This document shows, in pieces, positions 57,141 through 64,000 of a stretch of 64,000 nt of DNA (position 1 is its first letter; the number at the start of each line of letters is the position of its first letter). The notes under the pieces were generated by a model that saw only the letters and a program-made list of their open reading frames with translations, was not told the origin of the DNA and did no database searches. This DNA comes from Megascapheus bottae (Eukaryota > Chordata > Mammalia > Rodentia > Geomyidae): the NCBI GenBank assembly GCA_024803745.1, contig JANJXV010000030.1, positions 2,127,001 through 2,191,000 on the forward strand. Reading direction: 5' to 3'. The position numbers were made by a program, and so were the translations under genes.

Positions 57141-57385
57141 GTACTCAGGAGGCTGAGATCTGAGGATCAAGGTTCAAAGCCAGCCCAGGCAGGAAAATCC
57201 ATGAGACTCTTACCCCCAATTAACCACAAAAGCTGGAAGTGGAGCTGTGGCTCCAATGATAGGAGTGCCAGCTCAGGGACAGCGTCCAAGTCCTGAATTC
57301 AAGTTCCAGGGCTGGCAACATACCTATGAAAAAAGCCAAGTGAAAGCACAAGGTCCTGAGGTCAAGTCCCAGTAAGCGCCGCCCC
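57141..57385 (+). repeat. Chimeric SINE plus ID fragment
   Basis: 57141-57320 chimera; 57325-57380 is a second right-monomer end. Confidence 0.75.
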
Positions 57386-57424
57386 CAAACCCACCAACAA
57401 CCCTATTTACACAATGTATTTGCT

Positions 57425-57514
57425 AGTTGTCAAAGTTTTTTTTTTTTCATGTATTTTTATTGTAATGAATAGAAGGGTTACATTATATTCACCAGCTATA
57501 GCTGTCAAAGTTTT
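57425..57514 (-). mobile_element. 5'-truncated L1 insertion with target-site duplication
   Basis: About 58 bp, minus-oriented: 'gtaacccttctattcattacaataaaaatacatg' plus A12, flanked by agttgtcaaagttttt (57425-57440) and agctgtcaaagttttt (57499-57514). The body resembles the L1-like 3' end at 60103-60150. It lies about 450 bp upstream of the ACTN2 start region. Confidence 0.65.
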
Positions 57515-57649
57515 TCTCCAAAACAATAGAGGTAGGGTCATCCAAGCACACTTTCCACAGATCGGCGGTCCTGAACCACAATGCTGCCAGGCAGCTTTCC
57601 CTGGACTCAGATAGAAAGTTGATGGGCCGCTCTGTGCAGAGCTGGTGGT

Positions 57650-58129
57650 TAACACGCCCGGATGGTGAAGGCTTCGGCCTGCGCGCCCCGGGGCCTGGAG
57701 TCGCGCAAGTCCCCACCGCCGGGCCAGGCAGGGCGGATGGAAGTGTGGGGCGGGTGGCTGCGGCTGTGCGCGGCTCTCCACGGTCCGGGGAGCCCCCAGG
57801 CCTGGGGACCGCGAGGGGGCGTGGCCGGGGGCCGGGGGCGTGGCCCCGCGCGGGCAGAGGCGTGGCCGGGGCGCCGGGGGCGTGGCTCCGCGCGGGCCGG
57901 GGCGTGGCCGGGGCGCCGAGGGGCGTGGCCAGCAGCACGTGACGCGCGGCGTGGGTTATTAAGCGGCGCACAGCCGGTCGGGTCTCGAGCTGGAGCTTCT
58001 CCGAGTCCCAGCGCTCCCGCCGCCGCCCTCCCCGGAGCCGCCGCCCGCGAAGGTCACCCGCCCGCCGCGCCCGCCGCGCCCGTCCACGCCCCGCGCCGCA
58101 GCCCCAGCCCCGCACGGCCCCCCGGCACC
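57650..58129 (+). promoter_or_regulatory. ACTN2: ACTN2 CpG promoter and 5' UTR
   Basis: CpG-rich. It contains six GGCGTGGC boxes (57818, 57837, 57859, 57879, 57901, 57922), an E-box CACGTG at 57936-57941 and a weak TATA-like ttattaa at 57956-57962. That would place transcription start near 57985-57990 and leave about 140 nt of 5' UTR (inference). The KLF/Sp boxes and E-box could bind many factors; no perfect MEF2 site lies upstream of the ATG here. Confidence 0.65.
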
Positions 58130-58255
58130 ATGAACCAGATCGAGCCCGGCGTGCAGTACAACTATGTGTACGACGAGGACGAGTACATGATCCAGGAGGA
58201 GGAGTGGGACCGCGACCTGCTGCTGGACCCGGCCTGGGAGAAGCAGCAGAGGAAG
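58130..58255 (+). CDS. ACTN2: Alpha-actinin-2 (ACTN2), coding exon 1
   Basis: Encodes residues 1-42 of the actin cross-linker of cardiac and skeletal muscle Z-discs; heterozygous human mutations cause cardiomyopathy. The exon starts MNQIEPGVQYNYVYDEDEY and ends DPAWEKQQRK, 126 bp in phase 0, with donor gtcagc. This acidic N-terminal tail precedes the first calponin-homology domain. The start context ggcaccATGa has A at -3. Exon 2 (which should begin TFTAWCN) is not in the window, so only the first of about 21 exons is seen. The sequence separates ACTN2 from ACTN1, ACTN3 and ACTN4, whose N-termini differ. Confidence 0.97.
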
Positions 58256-58304
58256 GTCAGCCGGCCCGCCAGGGCGCACGGGGAGCGGGGGGGGGGGAGA
58301 GGGC

Positions 58305-58612
58305 TGCGGAGGGGCGCCTGGGGAGGGGGCGTCTGGGGAGGGGGCGTCTGGAGAGGGCCGTTTGGGGAGGGGCGCCTGGGGAGGAGGCGTCTGGAGAGGG
58401 CCGTTTGGGGAGGGGCCCTTGGGGAGGGGCGCCTGGGGAGGGGCGTCTGGGGAGGGGCCCTTGGGGAGGGGCGCCTGGGGAGGGGGCGTCTGGAGAGGGC
58501 CGTTTGGGGAGGGGCCCTTGGGGAGGGGCGCCTGGGGAGGGGCGTCTGGGGAGGGGCCCTTGGGGAGGGGTGCCTGGGGAGGGGCATCTGGGGAGGGGCG
58601 CCTGGGGGGGCT
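58305..58612 (+). repeat. G-rich minisatellite 1 with higher-order structure
   Basis: Units of about 14 bp of the form GGGGAGGGGCNNCT (variants cgcct, cgtct, ccctt, ccgttt). A seven-unit block recurs at about 99 bp (ccgtttggggaggggccctt at 58401 and 58500). It starts 50 bp after the ACTN2 exon 1 donor. Confidence 0.9.
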
Positions 58613-58908
58613 CGAGCCCTGGGAGGAGGGGCGCGCGGGCCGGTGCGGCAGTCACCAGAGGACGGGAAGCCGAGGGGAGGGCCGAGCGGGCGCCCCAGTG
58701 CCTTTCTTCTGTGTGTGGCGCCCCCTGCGCGCGGCGGAGGTCGGGGTCCCCCCCCAGGCCGTGACCTTGGCCGCAGAGCTGGAGACGACCCCTCCCTCTG
58801 GGCCCTGGCCGTCCGCCTTGGACGGGCTGACGGTCATTTGTACGGGTGTTGTTCTCTCTAGAGGCCTCAGGACAGGGGCGTCCCCATCCAGGAATCATTA
58901 GTTCCACG

Positions 58909-58918
58909 CTATTTATAG
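58909..58918 (+). promoter_or_regulatory. ACTN2: Consensus MEF2 site in ACTN2 intron 1
   Basis: CTATTTATAG fits the MEF2 consensus YTA(A/T)4TAR exactly. It sits in the gap between the two minisatellites, 654 bp after exon 1. MEF2 drives many sarcomere genes; its use here is inferred. Confidence 0.5.
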
Positions 58919-58929
58919 CCCCTTGAGGT

Positions 58930-59464
58930 CAGCGCGCGGGGAGGAAGGAGGCGCGGGGAGGAAGGGGGCGCGGGGAGGAAGGAGGCGCGGGGAGGAAGGG
59001 GGCGCGGGGAGGAAGAAGGAGCACGGGGAGGAAGGAGGAGCACGGGGAGGAAGGAGGAGCACGGGGAGGAAGGAGGCGCAGGGAGGAAGGAGGCGCACGG
59101 GGAGGAAGGAGGCGCACGGGGAGGAAGGAGGCGCACGGGGAGGAAGAAGGAGCACGGGGAGGAAGGAGGCGCGGGGAGGAAGGAGGCGCGGGGAGGAAGG
59201 AGGCGCACGGGGAGGAAGGAGACGCGGGGAGGAAGGAGGCGCACGGGGAGGGAGGAGGAGCACGGGGAGGAAGGAGGCGCACGGGGAGGAAGGAGGCGCA
59301 CGGGGAGGAAGGAGGCGCGGGGAGGAAGGAGGCGCACGGGGAGGAAGGAGGCGCACGGGGAGGAAGGAGGCGCACGGGGAGGAAGAAGGAGCACGGGGAG
59401 GAAGGAGGCGCGCGGGGAGGAAGGAGGCGCGGGGAGGAAGGAGGCGCGGGGAGGAAGGAGGCGG
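58930..59464 (+). repeat. G-rich minisatellite 2
   Basis: About 30 copies of ggggaggaaggaggcgc (17 bp) and its 19-bp form with extra ac, plus a ggggaggaagaaggagcac variant. Almost no T on the plus strand. Confidence 0.93.
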
Positions 59465-60044
59465 GCGGCTTCAGCCCCCCCCCCCCCCAGGTCCTCGCTG
59501 GGGCCCAGCCCGACGTTCCACCGTTGCAAGGTTTCTTACTGAGCCTCTTGGCTGGCACAAGTCGGGGTGCTCGCCGAGCCCCCTTCCGCCTCTGTTGGGT
59601 GGACGCAGACGACAGGCACCCCACCCCACCCAAGCTTGGGACGGTAGGCTCTGGCAAAGAGTCAAGCACCTTGAGCTTTCCCCGGGGTACTCCAGGCATG
59701 GGCGCCCAGGACTTCCCTTCTGAGGGCCTGGTCTCGGGTGGAAGTCCGTGGTGAGCCCTGGATGCATGGGGGTGACAGGTGACGGTGTGGGATGCGCTTG
59801 TGTGCATTCCTGTAAGACCGCCATACTGGTGGTGGCTAGGAGGGGCGAGGAGGCTACTGCCAGGTAACAGGCAGTAACTTTTAAATGGTCTAAATTTATC
59901 CTTCAGTAGTTATACAGAGGAGTTGCCATCTAACAAGGAACCTTATGAATGCAGTATATCTTGATCAGTGTCACCCTTTTCAACAATCCCAGGCACTGTT
60001 TTTACATCAGGATTTCTCTTTGTCTACTTTCTTAATACAACAAT

Positions 60045-60155
60045 TTACCTTCATTAACAACAACAACAAAAAACTTACCAGTACCCAACGAATGTAACTG
60101 TAACCCCTCTATATGTTAGCTCGACAATAAAATACAATAAAAAAAGAGAAAATGG
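60045..60155 (+). mobile_element. L1-like 3' end
   Basis: 'gtaactgtaacccctctatatgttagctcgacaataaaatacaataaaaaaa' looks like a rodent L1 3' terminus with polyadenylation signal and A-tail; the 5' limit is unclear. Confidence 0.55.
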
Positions 60156-60316
60156 TAAACAAGCCATAACTTAGCTATACTTTGGTCTCTGTCTTAGCTT
60201 CTTAGTAAAGCTTTGGCCTACCCCTACCTTTCTTGGAAACAAGAGGTTGGGTGTGATAGAAGCTGAGTCTATGAAAATTTAACTTTTTTTCAACACTGTT
60301 GAAATGTTTTCACAAT

Positions 60317-60395
60317 TTTTTTTAATAGTACTGGTATTTGAACGTAGGACCTCACACTTGTTTGGGTATACTATTTGAATCTCTACACCACCCCA
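60317..60395 (-). repeat. ID-monomer SINE, antisense, degraded
   Basis: 'aatagtactggtatttgaacgtaggacctcac ... ctctacaccacccc'. Confidence 0.55.
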
Positions 60396-60807
60396 AAACT
60401 TCTACAAAGGATTGTTAAAAAACACATGTCCTGGGGATTTTCCTGTGTCACTTGGATGTGCTTGTGCATGGTATACTGTCTGCAAGAAAAAAAAAGTGAC
60501 TGTAGCATTGAGTATATTGCTTTCTTTAAAAAAAAATCCCAACAAATTTGGTTATTGTATCTTTCATGGATTTAAGAAAAAAGTCTCAAGTCCCTTGTCT
60601 TCATTCCAAAGATTTTCTTTTTCTTTATGAGGAACAGTAAAATTGCTCAAGAATAGGGCCTGTTGCTTGTAGGTTTGACTCTAGAGATTTCTGTTGATTT
60701 TTAAAAAGTAGTTTAATAGTGGGTAGAAACAGTGTTAGTTTTCCAAGGCCATATTGATATTTTTTTGTTGTTGTACTTATTTTTTATTGTATTTATATTT
60801 GGATATA

Positions 60808-60968
60808 GTGGGTTTTTTTTGGCCAGTCCTTGGGCTTTCTCAAGCTCTACCACTTGAGCCATAACACCACTTCTGGCTTTCTCTGTCTGTGTATGTGGTA
60901 CCAAGGGATTGAACCTGGTCTTTGTGTATGCTGGGCAAACACTCTACCACTAGGCTAAACTCCCAGCC
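60808..60968 (-). repeat. ID-dimer SINE, antisense, internally deleted
   Basis: 'ggccagtccttgggctttctcaagctctacc' lacks about 25 bp of the right monomer; the left monomer is intact to 'cccagccct'. Confidence 0.82.
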
Positions 60969-60974
60969 CTGGAT

Positions 60975-62570
60975 ATAGTGGTTTTGTTGTAATGGTTTCT
61001 AGGTTTGGAATCCCCCTGTAATTATATTATTGTCTTTCTGATACCAGTTCAAAAATAGTGCCGTAGCGTTTACAGTGAGAGCTCCTGTTTTTCTTTAGAT
61101 TGAGTGTTGTAGATAATGCGTGTGAAGGGGGAGCCCCAAACTTCATTAGGCCTCATCAGATCAGAGCGAGTGCTCTTTCCACTTTTGGTATGGAACCTGC
61201 TCCCTTCAGTGGAATCCTAGGGAAGCTTGAGGTCAGAGCCACCAGAGCCGGGCCTCTATTTATGTCCGATGAGGCACTGCTGGAACGCGGGATGAGATGC
61301 CATTGTTTCTATTGTGGGCCACTCTCTCCGTGCTTGCCATTTCAGTAATATGCCGGGCATGCTATCCATCAACAGATGCTGGTGACACTTGATGACGTGG
61401 GTAGCACACTCTAATGGATGCAGTGCCTAATTTTACCGCAGTGGAGAGGCCTGGGGACTGTGGTAATCCTTGCCCCCTGGTGGGGAGGGTCTTTCCATGT
61501 CAAGGGCCTTGGGCGGAATAAATGGAGTGCATTTCATGTGGGACTTGGTTGGTGTGTACAGGGCGGGCTGAGGCCCCTCCCATGTCTGTCCACCCTGCGT
61601 GGGGATGAATGTGTGGAGAGTGGCCCATAAAGAGGGCTGCGTTTTATGCCACACAGCTCCCGCAGAAGAGAAAATCTTGAATTTTGTTAGATACAGTAGA
61701 AGAGGGAATGAGGCTGGTGCCTGGACACAGTTTGGGGACAGCAAATTTCAGGTAGACCTGGCATTTCTCCAGGAAGCTTAGAACTAAGTTTGAGCCTCCA
61801 CCTTCAGGGAGGCCTGGGCAGGGGCGGGGGGGGGGGCATGTGGGAATCACAAGTGTTTGCTGTGTGGCCTGTCCCCCTGAAGCACAGAGCCCTGGCCTCG
61901 TGGAGGCACCCTTTGATTCCCCTACCTAGAAAAAGTCCTTACGTCCTTCCTCTGTGTATGGTCGGATGACCATGAACTTCTCTGTGGAAGTTCCAGGTCT
62001 GTTGCTGCCCTCTCCATCTGTATGGCTGGGCTCTCCTCAGATCCCAGCTGACCACTGGCCTGGAAGCTTGGGAGGGGGGCCAAGCAGCTGCCCACGGGGT
62101 GGGGTTTTGCCTGAGATCTCAGGGCCTGCCCCCTGCCCCTCCCTTGTCCTGGGGACAGCTGTCTGTGGGAGCTCCTCCCCTGCCCCTGTGGGTTGTAACT
62201 AATTGTCAGGACCAATTAACAAGCTGAAGGAATTTCTCAGATTCCGGAGTCCCCCATGAACTCAGCTCAGCAGTTCAGGCCCTAAATCTTTACTCTCAAT
62301 TTGTTTATCTTGGAATCTTGGGACCGAAGATAAAATTCAGCTTCTCTTACTTCTAGGGTTTTCCTCTCTCTGGGTCAAATGGCTGACTTGATTGGTGTTG
62401 AAGGGGTTTTACACGCTGTGAGGTGACCTGTAACTGTTTTGTTATTATCTTTGTGTAACAGTGCTGGTTATTTTTGGTGAGCAGTCCCACGGTCATGAGC
62501 CAGCACTTGGGCCTGAAGGATGAAGGACAAGATTTGGTCCTTAGTGATTCTGGAAATAAAACTACTTAGT
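60975..62570. other. ACTN2: ACTN2 intron 1, long unique stretch
   Basis: No repeat recognised over 1.6 kb, which is unusual for this window. It has a near-MEF2 ctatttatgt (61255), tgacgtgg (61394), and E-boxes cagctg (62087 and 62156). Confidence 0.5.
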
Positions 62571-62659
62571 GTCTCCAGCTTGTTTGCTGCGGTACTGGGA
62601 TGTGGACTCGGAGCCTGGGCTTCAAACCCAGGGCTCCGAGCCTGACTTTAACAATTATT

Positions 62660-63060
62660 TTTTGTGTGCTGATACTGGGGCTTCAACTCAAGGCATAGGC
62701 GCTGTCTTTGAGCTTCTTTTCTCTAGGCTAGGTTTTCTCTAGGCTGCTGCTTCAACCACAACTCTACTTCTGGTGGTTAATTGGAGATAAGAGTCTCATG
62801 GACTTGCCTGACTGGACTGTCTTTGAACTGTGATCCTGAGATCTTAACTTTCCTGACTTTAATTACTACTTTTTTTTTTTTTGGCCTGTCCTGGGGCTTG
62901 AACTCAGGGCCTGAGCACTGTCCTTGGGCTTTCTCAAGGCTAGAGTTCTACCACTTGAGCTACACCACTTTCGGATTTTTCTATGTATATGGTACCAAGG
63001 AATCGACCCTGGGTCTTGGTGCATGCTAGGCAAGCACTCTACCAGACTCCTGGCCCCACT
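62660..63060 (-). repeat. Chimeric SINE fragment and ID-dimer SINE, antisense
   Basis: Chimera piece 62660-62850, then ID-dimer 62868-63058 with T14. Confidence 0.8.
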
Positions 63061-63064
63061 TTAA

Positions 63065-64000
63065 CTACTGTGGTGGTTTACTGCAACAACTACCACCACT
63101 ATCCACTTCAAAAAATTGCCTTCTGTTCCTTCCTCCTCTGATGTACTTTTTAAGATTTATGTACTGAAACATATAGAACCTCAAAAAGAAAATTAAATTC
63201 TGGGTGTGTATTTGAAGAACCAAGAGTCTGGAAGGTCAAATGAGGATAATGAACGTGGCTGAGGAATGAGTTTACCAAGTTCACTGGAATAGTGACTACT
63301 GGCTGAGTGTGCCCGCTGTTGCACTAACAAGATGGCCTTACCCTCGCATTTCATAGGGCGCTCTCTTCCCCCCTCGCAGAGAGATGGGGAGCCCATTCAG
63401 AGCAGAGGTAGAGAGTAAGTCAGCCACAGCCCCCCTCCCCCGCCCGCCCCAGCTTATCTTTGTATTCTTGGCTTGTCTGCTGCTCGTGATGTGTTGGAGG
63501 CAATGGGAAGAGCAGCGAGGCTTTTGGGAGCTGAACATGCAGAGTCTAATAGTGAGGAAAGGTTAGAGGGACTGGGCCAGGCCTGGTGGGCTGGGTGAGG
63601 GGGCTTTGCAGGCCTTTGATGTTGGAAGATCTGTACTGCCCACTGTGGTTTATTGTTTCAGGGGGCCACCCAGGTAGAGCCGGGAAGGTCCAAAAGGGAG
63701 CTGACGGGACCTAGGACAAGGGAGGGGCCGTTGGAAAGTGAGCAGGAGCCATGACAGGAATGCTCTTCCCCGGTGGCCGCTGCATAGGGATGGTAGAGTG
63801 GATCCCAGCACCCACCTTGGCGCCCTGGGCCTCTCGTGACAGCACACACCTAGTGGGGAGAATCTGTTCATGTCTACTGGGAGGTTGCACCTACATAAGC
63901 CGTGAAATATGAATACCTCGCACACACACTGGTTAGTGCAGGGACACATCACGTAATCGTGTGGGTTTGGAAGAGCAAGAAGGCCTGCGCCCACCTGGAG
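63065..64000. other. ACTN2: ACTN2 intron 1, end of window
   Basis: Unique sequence; no exon matching ACTN2 exon 2 and no repeat seen. Confidence 0.55.

Larger units (their letters stand above)
58256..64000 (+). other. ACTN2: ACTN2 intron 1 (5' part)
   Basis: From the gtcagc donor to the window end. It holds two G-rich minisatellites, a MEF2 consensus site, L1 and SINE copies, and a long unique stretch (60975-62570). Confidence 0.9.

Noticed and set aside
57489..57660. Minus-strand peptide upstream of ACTN2 with a following AATAAA and A-tail, looking like a retrocopied gene end
   Set aside because: The A-tail belongs to a small insert bounded by its own duplication at 57425-57514, with an L1-like body. 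The peptide itself matches nothing I recognise.
57662..58861. A 399-codon open frame through ACTN2 exon 1 and the first minisatellite
   Set aside because: It is in the ACTN2 frame over exon 1 but runs on into the intron past a good donor. The remainder is CpG promoter and tandem repeat, where stops are rare by composition.
58305..59464. Regular direct repeats resembling a CRISPR array
   Set aside because: Units are contiguous with no unique spacers, and the genome is eukaryotic; these are minisatellites.
58909..59807. Several open frames of 150-290 codons on both strands over 58.9-59.8 kb
   Set aside because: They translate the 17/19-bp minisatellite into periodic low-complexity peptides; all frames are open because the unit lacks stop codons.

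Overview
This window is vertebrate nuclear DNA, almost certainly from a rodent. It has large spliced genes, dense SINEs and L1 relics, and CpG-rich promoters. The two dominant SINE types are an ID-related dimer of about 190 bp and a chimera with a B1-like (7SL-derived) left half and an ID-related right half. That pair is what I associate with castorimorph rodents, especially the geomyoids (kangaroo rats, pocket mice). The species call is an inference from repeat style and was not looked up. The gene order LGALS8 - HEATR1 - ACTN2 matches human 1q43.

Layout. (1) Positions 1 to about 4260, plus strand: the 3' part of LGALS8 (galectin-8), with six coding exons, the stop at 3305-3307 and a 3' UTR ending near an AATAAA at 4242. 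(2) About 5540 to 41920, minus strand: the complete HEATR1 gene (UTP10/BAP28, ribosome biogenesis). I placed 44 coding exons plus a 5' non-coding exon. Every phase joins, and the exons sum to 6429 nt (2142 codons plus stop), close to the human protein length. One intron has a GC donor. An RPL27A processed pseudogene lies antisense in intron 24. LGALS8 and HEATR1 are tail to tail. (3) About 42100 to 57600: intergenic DNA with SINEs, L1 and MIR relics, and polypyrimidine tracts; no gene recognised. (4) About 57650 to the end, plus strand: the ACTN2 (alpha-actinin-2) CpG promoter, coding exon 1 (58130-58255) and the start of a long intron 1. HEATR1 and ACTN2 are head to head, about 16 kb apart.

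The three genes are not a functional unit. LGALS8 is a two-domain lectin, HEATR1 a nucleolar small-subunit processome factor and ACTN2 a Z-disc actin cross-linker.

I found no new multi-gene system. The points most worth a second look are: the LGALS8 linker exon, which encodes an RGD tripeptide and lacks the arginine of the thrombin site known in human galectin-8L; six GGCGTGGC boxes at about 21-bp spacing upstream of ACTN2; two G-rich minisatellites in ACTN2 intron 1 with a perfect MEF2 consensus site between them; the GC-AG intron in HEATR1; and SINE tails that have turned into many different microsatellites.
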